Source of the DNA: an uncultured Bacteroidales bacterium
GTDB lineage: Bacteria; Bacteroidota; Bacteroidia; Bacteroidales; Paludibacteraceae
Reading direction: 5' to 3'
Length of the DNA stretch: 39,139 nt
NCBI GenBank assembly: GCA_902799555.1
Contig: CADCBB010000016.1
Coordinates: 1 to 39,139, forward strand
The notes beneath the pieces are model-generated. The model searched no databases, had not been told where the DNA came from, and saw only the letters and a list, made by a program, of their open reading frames with translations. Numbering within the stretch: position 1 is the first letter of the stretch; every line of letters begins with the position of its first letter. This document shows positions 1-5,371 of the stretch, piece by piece. The position numbers and the translations under genes were made by a program.

Positions 1-1
1 A

Positions 2-202
2 GGTCACAAGACCCTCATCCCGCAGGTCATCGAGGAGCTCAAGAAACTCGGCCGTCCGGATATCATGGTCACTGCCGGTGGTGTCATCCCCGCGCAGGAC
101 TACGACTTCCTCTACAAAGCCGGCGTCGCCGCCATCTTCGGCCCCGGCACCCCTGTTGCATACTCCGCTAAAGTGGTAATGCAATTATTGATGCAAGAGT
201 AA
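2..202 (+). CDS. mutB: Methylmalonyl-CoA mutase, C-terminal end (partial, runs off left edge)
   Basis: These are the last 66 codons and the stop of methylmalonyl-CoA mutase, which interconverts methylmalonyl-CoA and succinyl-CoA with adenosylcobalamin in the cytoplasm, part of propionate metabolism. The visible part is the end of the C-terminal B12-binding domain: it begins GHKTLIPQ, continues VTAGGVIP and FGPGTPV, and ends LLMQE. Most of the gene lies left of the window. An intrinsic terminator follows 22 bases after the stop. This 3' end is present again as a clean second copy at 23477-23572 and as degraded inverted copies at about 23210-23430 and 38745-39139, so it is the target or anchor of the two islands. 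Large subunit is assumed from the family, since the N-terminal catalytic part is not visible. Confidence 0.93.
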   Translation, partial: GHKTLIPQVIEELKKLGRPDIMVTAGGVIPAQDYDFLYKAGVAAIFGPGTPVAYSAKVVMQLLMQE

Positions 203-224
203 TTCTTGTCTCTCTCGGATAATT

Positions 225-264
225 GAGGGCTGGTTACCTTTGGGTTCCAGCCCTCTTTATTTTT
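225..264 (+). terminator. Intrinsic terminator of mcm (first copy)
   Basis: GAGGGCTGG (225-233) pairs with CCAGCCCTC (247-255), a 9-bp perfect stem followed by TTTATTTTT. It lies just behind the mcm stop. The inverted copy near 23180 replaces this hairpin with a weaker TGCCAAGAATTGGCA stem at the corresponding place. Confidence 0.9.
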
Positions 265-549
265 GCCATTCCTCGTCTCGAAAATGAGTATCTCAACCGA
301 CAAATATTTATTATAAGTCGCTTCGCTCCAAAAAGGGGGAAAGAGAAGCGCTTCGCTTTTAAATAATTACTATCGGTCGGATGTGAACATTTTTGCATAG
401 TAGTTCGCTGTGTTTGTATTCTTTGCCTTTCCTCGTGTTGGCTTGCGGTGTAGGCGGATTACCGCTGCGCCGGTACTCTCTCCGCGTTCGTGCCGTTTGG
501 GTTCTCGTGTACGTCTCTATTTCATATTCGCCCGTCCGTAAACGAGAAC

Positions 550-575
550 GGAGCGACTCTTGTGAGCCGCTCCAA
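550..575 (-). other. Hairpin behind the leftward small-gene module
   Basis: GGAGCG and CGCTCC arms, extended by CTC/GAG with a short loop, form a strong hairpin three bases past the stop of the 579-764 gene on the minus strand. There is no clear T tract, so it may be a weak terminator or an RNA-stabilising stem. Confidence 0.5.
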
Positions 576-578
576 TTC

Positions 579-764
579 TCATTTCTTCACGCCATGGTAC
601 TCCTCGACCGTCTTGGTCGTGATAGTGGTCGTTGTCTTGGTGCTGTCGCCAACCTGCGTGTAGGTCGCGGTCGTGCTGATCGTGCGCCACGCTTTGCAGC
701 TCGTCATGCCCGCGCACACCGCCATGCTAATCAGCATAGCTGATAGTAAGATAAACTTTCTCAT
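579..764 (-). CDS. Small spanin-like lipoprotein
   Basis: A 61-aa protein with a short basic start (MRKF), a hydrophobic stretch and a lipobox-like MTSC near residue 23, so probably a lipoprotein exported to the envelope. The mature part is threonine-rich with TTTTITTKT. An upstream in-frame ATG at 794 exists, but the one at 764 gives a normal signal peptide and overlaps the preceding DUF5675 gene by 38 bases, typical of a packed operon. It is last in the leftward module. Its positional counterpart in island 2 (37888-38259) is longer and has a C-terminal membrane segment. Size, lipobox and neighbours suggest an outer-membrane spanin role in a lysis cassette. That is inference, and no enzyme motif is visible. 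Confidence 0.6.
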   Translation of the reverse strand: MRKFILLSAMLISMAVCAGMTSCKAWRTISTTATYTQVGDSTKTTTTITTKTVEEYHGVKK

Positions 765-1086
765 TTTGTTTGGCTTTTTGGTTAATAAAATCAATGATTT
801 GTTGCTTGCCGAAGGCGCTTACCAGCACGCACCCAGTCGAGTGTTCCGGCTTTGTGCCGGTGTGGATGCGAATGCCGCTTCGTCCACGCACTCCGCACAC
901 CAGCGGCAGTATTTTCTTGAACTTCGGCGACATCGTATTCTTCAGTTCGTACGTCCCTTCGGGGATGATGTATTCGCTGTTTTCGAGTGTCGCGCAAACG
1001 ACTTTATCTGCGCCTATCGGTATGGTGGCGGTGCCGCGTACCGCCTTGTTATCCTTGCTCGTTCTGATTAGGTGGATGGTTGCCAT
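727..1086 (-). CDS. DUF5675 family protein
   Basis: A 119-aa protein starting MATIHLIR. It shares with its island 2 counterpart (37500-37964) the blocks TMSPKF, LPLVCGV / LPVLCYV, and a G-x-RIH-x-G followed ten residues later by GC-(V/I)-LV. The spaced His and Gly-Cys pair resembles the catalytic pattern of YkuD-type L,D-transpeptidases, but no assignment beyond DUF5675 is safe. The start was chosen at the second Met because the longer reading frame (to 1176) runs deep into the upstream gene, and the homologue starts at the equivalent position. Its neighbours (two-TM protein before, lipoprotein after) are the same in both islands. It is probably a phage-type peptidoglycan-acting or lysis-associated protein. 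Confidence 0.75.
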   Translation of the reverse strand: MATIHLIRTSKDNKAVRGTATIPIGADKVVCATLENSEYIIPEGTYELKNTMSPKFKKILPLVCGVRGRSGIRIHTGTKPEHSTGCVLVSAFGKQQIIDFINQKAKQNEKVYLTISYAD

Positions 1087-1276
1087 TTTTATTACGGTAT
1101 TTGTACGTGTAATCAATTCCAAACAGGGCTCCTGCAAAGGTTGCAACCTCGCCAAAACCGATGAGCAGACTCTCATGGATCTGACCTTGTGGCGCTATGA
1201 AGATCCCGCAAAACAGCAACACCAGCCCACCAATGGACATCACCGCCGCCGTTATCAGTTGTATGTTCGGTTTCAT
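1049..1276 (-). CDS. Small two-TM membrane protein (holin-like)
   Basis: A 75-aa protein with two hydrophobic segments (about residues 6-28 and 38-51) separated by a short polar loop, and a charged C-terminal tail. Between the segments it shares a pattern with the island 2 protein at 37310-37495: ESLLIGFGE against SSLLIAYGE, then TFAGALFGIDY against TFAGSLIGIDY. It overlaps the following DUF5675 gene by 38 bases. Size and topology fit a small phage holin or inner-membrane accessory protein. The function is inferred only from topology and neighbours. Confidence 0.65.
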   Translation of the reverse strand: MKPNIQLITAAVMSIGGLVLLFCGIFIAPQGQIHESLLIGFGEVATFAGALFGIDYTYKYRNKNGNHPPNQNEQG

Positions 1277-1340
1277 AATTCCTCCTTTCTACCCGCCCCA
1301 ATTCCCCTCCGTTATGGAGGGGCTGGGAACAGGCTTAAGC

Positions 1341-1760
1341 TCACGGACGCGGGTGCTCCGAATCCCACTCCAGACCGCAGATGTACCAGTAGTACGCCTT
1401 CATGGTCTTCTTACCACGCGGATTGTTGCGCTGAGCCAAGAAGTCCATCTGGTCCTGCGAAATCTTCATGAGGTCTTTGCGACGAGCATCTACCAGTGCC
1501 GCGATGCCTTGGAATCGCTGACGAGCCCAAACAGCATTTGTGCTGCCCGACTTCACGAAGTTCGCCTCGTCGCGCAAGTAAATGCGGTTGCACGAATCAC
1601 TCGTGGTCGCAGCCCTACGGTGCGTCGCAAGCAACATTCGACCATGTTTGTGCGGCTCTTTCTTACCGCACTTGCACAATGCGCCGGATACATAGTCAAT
1701 ACCGGCTTGCCATGCTACTTTTGCCATAAATTCGTTAAGGTTTTTTAGGTTGTTAGACAT
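1341..1760 (-). CDS. Conserved Cys/His-containing small protein of the shared module
   Basis: A protein of about 139 aa (MSNNLKNLNE start; a shorter start at 1727 matches the island 2 copy). Its signature is YVSGALCKCGKKEPHKHGR followed by MLLATHRRAATTS and CNRIYLRDE, nearly identical in the copy at 38311-38817 although the DNA differs at many third positions, so both copies have been under selection for protein sequence. The CxC...H.H cluster could bind a metal. The upstream in-frame extension to 1874 is unlikely because it runs into the preceding gene. Family not recognised. It occurs only inside the module common to both islands. Confidence 0.7.
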   Translation of the reverse strand: MSNNLKNLNEFMAKVAWQAGIDYVSGALCKCGKKEPHKHGRMLLATHRRAATTSDSCNRIYLRDEANFVKSGSTNAVWARQRFQGIAALVDARRKDLMKISQDQMDFLAQRNNPRGKKTMKAYYWYICGLEWDSEHPRP

Positions 1761-1791
1761 AGATTTTTGCTGTTTTGAGCAGAGAAGCGGC

Positions 1792-2094
1792 TTACGCCAA
1801 CTTCTCGTACTCTTTCGCGAACATGTACCCTTGCAGCGAAGAATACTTCTTTTGGTTCGCAAACGCCTCCGCATAAGCGGTTTTCTGCTCCACGGTGAGA
1901 GCCTTCACAGCCGCACGAGCTTGACGGAATTTCTCCTGACGTGCCAGTTCCTCAGCGCTGAACGCTTTGGTACGCGGGTTACAGATTTTGCCGGTGTAAA
2001 GGGTCTTACCCTTCTTCGCGAAATACACATCGCTGTGCTCGCAAATCTTACCGCTGTAAGACTTCACCATCTCAATCGGTTCATACTTTGCCAT
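1792..2094 (-). CDS. Conserved hypothetical protein of the shared module
   Basis: A 100-aa soluble, basic protein. The N-terminal half has a recognisable pattern: SGKICEHSDVYFAKKGK, then GKICNPRTK. The C-terminal half is helical and Ala/Lys/Gln-rich, ending in GYMFAKEYEKL. The island 2 homologue (36993-37304) keeps SGKIC-x-HSD-x-YF, GKICNP-x-TK, and the helical end with NQKKY and FAQEYAKL. No catalytic motif is apparent and I do not recognise a named family. The minus-strand GGGGACCCC end of repeat PE-a lies 53 bases upstream of the start codon. Confidence 0.72.
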   Translation of the reverse strand: MAKYEPIEMVKSYSGKICEHSDVYFAKKGKTLYTGKICNPRTKAFSAEELARQEKFRQARAAVKALTVEQKTAYAEAFANQKKYSSLQGYMFAKEYEKLA

Positions 2095-2146
2095 AATAGT
2101 TAAAGTTTAGAATGTTAATAAAAAGGTTAGCTTGCGTTCTTTTTAT

Positions 2147-2270
2147 GGGGTCCCCAGCGTAAACCGAACGCAGTGTTTGCGATGGGGGAAGCGTAGGTCA
2201 AGGCGAAAATTCATATGAGCGACGGGGTCGCGAATCGTATTGAGCCTTAGACTAAGCGCGGTTAATAAAA
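2147..2270 (-). repeat. PE repeat copy a (degenerate)
   Basis: It begins at GGGGTCCCC (plus strand) and forms a CCCCA/TGGGG stem around an inner hairpin (GTAAAC/GTTTGC arms). The downstream half is diverged from the other copies. It sits between the genes at 1792 and 2574. The noncoding stretch 2095-2573 holds this copy, copy b, and a short CGGCAT/ATGCCG hairpin near 2290, and nothing else I can support. Confidence 0.6.
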
Positions 2271-2355
2271 TAGTTTGTTAATTGTCACGGCATTTTATGC
2301 CGTTTTTATATCATTTCAAGTTCATTTCAACTTCGGTGTAACTCTTTGTAATCTT

Positions 2356-2500
2356 GGGGTCCCCAAACAATTTTAATTTTTGGGGAGTGCCGAGGCATTG
2401 GTCGCCTGTCTATTTAGCGGAGCGGTATAGACCCTTGCGATCCAATTGCCGACAGCACCGGTTACGCTGACCTTGCGCTGCTCTTGCCGACGCGAATGAC
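2356..2500 (-). repeat. PE repeat copy b
   Basis: GGGGTCCCC, then a CCCCAAA/TTTGGGG-type stem, a GGC/GCC hairpin and a GTCTAT/ATAGAC stem enclosing TAGCGGAGCGG, then TTGCCGAC. In copies c and e the same position pairs ACCAA with TTGGT around TAGCGGAGTGG. The stem bases changed on both sides while pairing was kept, which argues for a folded RNA or cruciform. Confidence 0.65.
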
Positions 2501-2573
2501 AATATAAACAGCCAACTCCCATATTGTGGACAACGGTGGGGCACGGATAAATTTTTTCATCATTTTTTGCATT

Positions 2574-3113
2574 TTAATCGTAAAGCGGAATAATAACAGG
2601 CTCTTCCGGTCTCTCATCCTCAGGCAAATCATCAATCAGCACAATCGGTGCGTCTTTCGGATGATAATCTACCTCCGGGTATCCGGGCAAGTCAGGCGTT
2701 GGTTGGCACACCTCTATTCGAATCTCCTCACGACACTCTTGTATCGTTCGCAGATAATCGGTTACCGCTTTTTCTATTTCATCGGGGTCCCCAGAGTAAA
2801 CCGAAGCCGTAGGCTGTTTGCTATGGGGAGAGCGGAGGCACAAGTCGCTTTTACCAATTAGCGGAGTGGTTTGGTCTTCGCGAGCTTGTTGCCGAACGCG
2901 ACTCTCGCTTTTCCACTGCCACCCGCAGTGCCTGCCTTGAATACATATCCCGCGCAAACTAATCGTCACGCGATAGATTAACTCCAACGGCAAGTGCTCA
3001 TTCAGCACAAAGACCTCTCCCAACAACCGATTTCCTGTCAGATGATTTATTTCCCACACTTCGCAGTGGCTGCCCGATATGAACGAGCGCGTTTTTATAA
3101 GTTTTAACAGCAT
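2574..3113 (-). CDS. Hypothetical protein with a PE repeat read in frame
   Basis: A 179-aa open frame. The N-terminal 65 residues (starts MLLKLIKTRS) and the C-terminal 70 residues (acidic, Pro-rich, ends EPVIIPLYD) look like ordinary protein. The middle, about residues 69-110 (SRVRQQAREDQTTPLIG and on to SVYSGDP), is encoded by PE repeat copy c at 2784-2905 without a stop. Either this is a functional protein that tolerated an in-frame repeat insertion, or a gene broken into two parts that happen to stay in frame. No family recognised and no counterpart in the island 2 module. The start lies 62 bases after PE copy d. Confidence 0.5.
   Translation of the reverse strand: MLLKLIKTRSFISGSHCEVWEINHLTGNRLLGEVFVLNEHLPLELIYRVTISLRGICIQGRHCGWQWKSESRVRQQAREDQTTPLIGKSDLCLRSPHSKQPTASVYSGDPDEIEKAVTDYLRTIQECREEIRIEVCQPTPDLPGYPEVDYHPKDAPIVLIDDLPEDERPEEPVIIPLYD
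2784..2905 (-). repeat. PE repeat copy c, inside a coding region
   Basis: A full-length copy. GGGGTCCCC, a CCCCA/TGGGG stem with an inner AAGCC-GTA-GGCT hairpin, GGCACAAGTCGC, ACCAA-TTAGCGGAGTGG-TTTGGT, then TTGTTGCCGAACGCGAC. It is nearly identical to copy e from the TGGGGAGAGCGGAGG block onward. It lies within the 2574-3113 reading frame. Confidence 0.75.
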
Positions 3114-3174
3114 AATTCTGTACTTTCTTTTTTTTGTTGGTTAATCACTCTTGCTTTGCACTATCTCTTTCGCA

Positions 3175-3222
3175 GGGCTCCCAAATAATTTTTAATTTTT
3201 GGGAAGAGGAGGAAGCACGACA
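3175..3222 (-). repeat. PE repeat copy d (partial)
   Basis: GGGCTCCCAAATAATTT followed by AAATTTTTGGGAA makes the same first hairpin as copy b with altered closing pairs (CTCCCAAA/TTTGGGA). The rest of the element is lost. It lies between the HTH gene and the 2574-3113 gene. Confidence 0.5.
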
Positions 3223-3244
3223 ACTACATTTGTTACGCAGTAAC

Positions 3245-3448
3245 TTAATCGTTGATCGTCGGTTCCGACGAAATAACATAGTGCTCTGTGATAATTTGCA
3301 CCGCACGTGGCGGCAGTTTCTTTTGTTGTTTTTTCAGTTTGAGTGGCGCTAATTGCTTTGCGATGAAGTCATCCTTCAACCATCTTCGCAAGGTCTCAGT
3401 ACTAACACCCGCTGCCTTCGCCAACTCCGATTTACTCATCGCTCTCAT
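3245..3448 (-). CDS. Small HTH protein, DUF4248-like
   Basis: A 67-aa protein starting MRAMSKSELAKAAGVS. The N-terminal half is a helix-turn-helix (SELAKAAGVSTETLRRWL), followed by a basic linker and LPPRAVQIITEHY. The island 2 gene at 36521 has the same order: SELADLAGTTTRTFSKWI, then LPPQAVRLVCERL. This is the layout of the DUF4248 group found in many Bacteroidales mobile elements. The chosen ATG follows the stop of the upstream gene by one base (TGATATG), so translation is probably coupled. An alternative start at 3472 would overlap that gene. Likely a DNA-binding regulator of the module. Confidence 0.65.
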   Translation of the reverse strand: MRAMSKSELAKAAGVSTETLRRWLKDDFIAKQLAPLKLKKQQKKLPPRAVQIITEHYVISSEPTIND

Positions 3449-3449
3449 A

Positions 3450-3818
3450 TCAAAAGTTGAATTTCCTTTCAATCTTCAGTCTGAGTGCTCGCGCCTCTTC
3501 CAGCGTGTAAATGCCTGCCAGCCCTTTGTACCACGCCACCACCATCTTCGTGGTTTTCATCACATCGTCAATGAGTGGTGAACCGTTGTAGTTCGTTGGC
3601 TCTGCATCGCGGGCATTCACTATCGCGTACCAAGGGTTAGCTTCCACCGGCTTACCGCATTTCTTTCGGTCTCTAATGAGCCTGTAGATGCGGTGTTGCA
3701 TGTCCAGCGAACAAGCGTTCCAAAGCACGGTCTCGCATTTGTTCCGCATATTCCAGAACTCCTTCGGCGGATTTAGCAACTCCCAAAGATATTCAAATGA
3801 ACTTTTATCCATAATCAT
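3450..3818 (-). CDS. Hypothetical protein of the island 1 module
   Basis: A 122-aa soluble protein (MIMDKSSFEYLWELL start; a Met two codons on is also possible). It is helical and basic with several Trp/Tyr residues, including the segment NPWYAIVNA. It is directly followed by the HTH gene with one base between stop and ATG, so the two are co-translated. No counterpart in island 2 and no family recognised. Confidence 0.6.
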   Translation of the reverse strand: MIMDKSSFEYLWELLNPPKEFWNMRNKCETVLWNACSLDMQHRIYRLIRDRKKCGKPVEANPWYAIVNARDAEPTNYNGSPLIDDVMKTTKMVVAWYKGLAGIYTLEEARALRLKIERKFNF

Positions 3819-3828
3819 TATTTTTTGA

Positions 3829-3932
3829 TGATGAGTACTAACTATGCAGATACATCATCATTATTTTTTCTTTTGATTAGGGGTGCAGGGGGAAAGCATT
3901 TTCTTTTGCCCTCCCCCATAAACCCTACCGCA
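3829..3932 (-). other. Two inverted repeats between genes
   Basis: TGATGATG/CATCATCA arms around the loop 3835-3865, and GGGGGA-GGGCA against TGCTTTCCCCC at about 3887-3922. The second lies behind the stop of the 3933 gene on the minus strand and may stop or slow transcription, but it lacks a T run. Confidence 0.4.
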
Positions 3933-4373
3933 TCAATCAATACATTTGACGGTGTAGTCGATGGAATCCGGTTCAATGTTCGGGTGCGTAATCGGGAACG
4001 CATCCTTGATCGCCTTCAGCGCCTTGGTGATGGCAGACGATTTCGCCTTCAGGTCTTTCTGCTCGGCTGTCTTCTGACGGAACGTCACACCTTCCGGCAT
4101 CGTGTACTTCTGCGGCTTGCCAACGAAATCGTACTCATCCGTGCGCTGTGCCTCGAACTTGTAACCCTCGTGCATGAACTGCCCCTTGGGGATACCGAGT
4201 TTCGCCAGTTCAGCCTTCGCCAATTCCGTCGCTTCCGGCTCCAGTTCCTCGATACGTGCCTTGCACGATTCAATCAGTTGACGCATTGCGCGAGTCTCTA
4301 CCAGTGCATCAGCACCATTCAAATTTACGTTATTTGCCTCTATAAGAGCCTCTCTTAAATTTATCGCTTTCAT
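3933..4373 (-). CDS. Hypothetical helical protein
   Basis: A 146-aa protein starting MKAINLREALIEANN. Residues 20-65 form a charged, probably coiled-coil helix (ARIEELEPEATELAKAEL), followed by a region with EYDFVGKPQKYTMPEG and a lysine-rich helix (KDLKAKSSAITKALKAIKDA). It resembles small structural or accessory proteins of phages in composition, but I cannot name a family. It is the most upstream gene of the packed leftward cluster apart from the HNH gene. PE copy e ends 56 bases before its ATG, and a near-copy of its first codons lies upstream of that repeat. Confidence 0.6.
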   Translation of the reverse strand: MKAINLREALIEANNVNLNGADALVETRAMRQLIESCKARIEELEPEATELAKAELAKLGIPKGQFMHEGYKFEAQRTDEYDFVGKPQKYTMPEGVTFRQKTAEQKDLKAKSSAITKALKAIKDAFPITHPNIEPDSIDYTVKCID

Positions 4374-4428
4374 TTTTGTTTATGTTTTAATCTTTATTTG
4401 TTGTTAGTTATTTTTAATGGGGTCCCCG

Positions 4429-4532
4429 ATGGGCGCTAGCGTAGTGCACCCAGTGGGGAGAGCGGAGGCACAAGTTGCCCCTACCAATTAGCGGAGTGGT
4501 TTGGTTTTTGCAATATTGTTGCCGAACGCGAC
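4429..4532 (-). repeat. PE repeat copy e
   Basis: Full-length copy with the same blocks as copy c: GGGGTCCCC, a stem closed by TGGGGAGAGCGGAGG, GGCACAAGTTGCC, ACCAA-TTAGCGGAGTGG-TTTGGT and TTGTTGCCGAACGCGAC. The gap 4374-4713 contains this copy, the small leader frame below, and two short hairpins near 4603 and 4627-4677. Confidence 0.75.
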
Positions 4533-4559
4533 AGCTTGTCTCAAATCAATTGCTTTCAT
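4488..4559 (-). CDS. Possible 23-aa leader peptide or gene-start remnant
   Basis: On the minus strand ATG at 4559 opens MKAIDLRQA, almost the same as the start MKAINLREA of the gene at 4373. It then reads into PE copy e as VAFGNNIAKTKPLR and stops at TAA inside the repeat. The simplest reading is that the repeat landed after the ninth codon of an ancestral gene and a second start now serves the downstream gene. A translated leader peptide is the alternative. Confidence 0.4.
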   Translation of the reverse strand: MKAIDLRQAVAFGNNIAKTKPLR

Positions 4560-4713
4560 TGTTTTTCTAATTTTAAAGTTTCGTTAATTGTTAGATGGAG
4601 AATTGCCTTGACTTGGCAATTCGAACGGGAAGAGCAGTGGGGAGCGTAGCTCTGACCATAGACAACTATCCCGTTTTCTTTGTTCTGTGCGCGGACCTTT
4701 AGTGCCGCGTTTG

Positions 4714-5124
4714 TCACTTTGTCCTTTGTCCCGACATCCGATGTCGGCGTTTAGTAGCACGTCTGCGATTCTCGTCAGGAGTGACGTACTCGAGGTTGGA
4801 GACAGCGCAATTGCGGATGTTGCCATCTTTGTGGTCGAGTTCGAAGCCCTCGGGGCGTGGTCCTATCCAAGCTTTGGCGACGAGGATGTGGCAGTACGGA
4901 GCTCCGATGAAGTTGCACATCCGCGGGTAGTTGGAATGGACGTTGGGTTTGGAATGGAAGTTCTTGGTCTGGTAGTAATGAACTTCGTTGAGCCCTCTGG
5001 ATGAGAGGGAGAAGAACCTGCCCTGTTCGGAGCAATAGAGTTTGGCGATGCCTACTCGCGGGATTGCGTCCTCGCAGAAGCGGATCTCGGTGCCATCAGG
5101 CAGAAATAATTTTAATTGAATCAT
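4714..5124 (-). CDS. HNH endonuclease (homing-type)
   Basis: A 136-aa protein. The N-terminal part is a small beta-rich region (MIQLKLFLPDGTEIRF). The C-terminal half carries the HNH core seen in phage and intron homing endonucleases: VAKAWIG, then ELDHKDGN with the catalytic His, then N-C-AVSNLEYVTPDEN and a basic tail RRATKRRHR. These enzymes nick or cut DNA with a metal ion. It lies upstream of the small-gene module, after a 247-base gap with two terminators. It may promote spread of the island or be an independent passenger. The motif is complete, so it is probably active. Confidence 0.88.
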   Translation of the reverse strand: MIQLKLFLPDGTEIRFCEDAIPRVGIAKLYCSEQGRFFSLSSRGLNEVHYYQTKNFHSKPNVHSNYPRMCNFIGAPYCHILVAKAWIGPRPEGFELDHKDGNIRNCAVSNLEYVTPDENRRRATKRRHRMSGQRTK

Positions 5125-5238
5125 ATAAGGTGTTGAGGCTGCGGTTTACTGAAATCAACGTTGATTGTCAGTGTGCAACCTACACCCTACGCCGAAACAC
5201 CCCTTTTTTTTCGGCACTAATTTCGGCACTAAACATGG

Positions 5239-5268
5239 AAAAAGCCCATCCGAGAACTCCGAACGGGC
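5239..5268 (-). terminator. Intrinsic terminator (second of a tandem pair)
   Basis: GCCC/GGGC arms at 5244-5247 and 5265-5268 with inner pairing, followed on the minus strand by TTTTT. It lies downstream of the terminator at 5271-5312. Further on are two direct copies of TTTCGGCACTAA (about 5208-5231), and near 5344-5370 inverted TTCGG/CCGAA arms. Confidence 0.6.
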
Positions 5269-5270
5269 AC

Positions 5271-5312
5271 AAAAAGAAAAGCGGGAAACCCTGTAAAATC
5301 AAGGTCTCCCGC
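5271..5312 (-). terminator. Intrinsic terminator behind the 479-aa gene
   Basis: GCGGGA (5281-5286) pairs with TCCCGC (5307-5312), with additional ACC/GGT pairing inside. On the minus strand it runs into TTTTCTTTTT. It ends transcription of the 5372-6811 gene. Confidence 0.8.
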
Positions 5313-5371
5313 ATAAAATGCAAAAAAAAATGATTTTTTTCTTTCGGCTGCCGAAGAAACTGCCGAAATTT

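Larger units (their letters stand above)
1..347 (+). repeat. Left terminal repeat of island 1 (mcm 3' end plus downstream)
   Basis: The whole stretch, coding and noncoding, aligns to the reverse complement of 23063-23430 at roughly 75 percent identity by eye, with many small indels. Anchors are the 16-bp perfect match CTCAACCGACAAATAT (291-306 against 23113-23128 inverted), a match TCTCTCTCGGATAAT just after the stop, and GGGGGAAAGAGAA (335-347 against 23063-23075 inverted). The noncoding rest (203-578) holds only this repeat, the terminator and the hairpin behind the leftward gene cluster. The motif GTCGCTTCGCTCC at 317-329 recurs behind the second mcm end at 23706. Confidence 0.85.

Noticed and set aside
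393-743. Plus-strand 116-codon frame behind mcm
   Set aside because: It overlaps the minus-strand lipoprotein and terminal repeat and has a low-complexity Arg/His-rich end typical of antisense frames.
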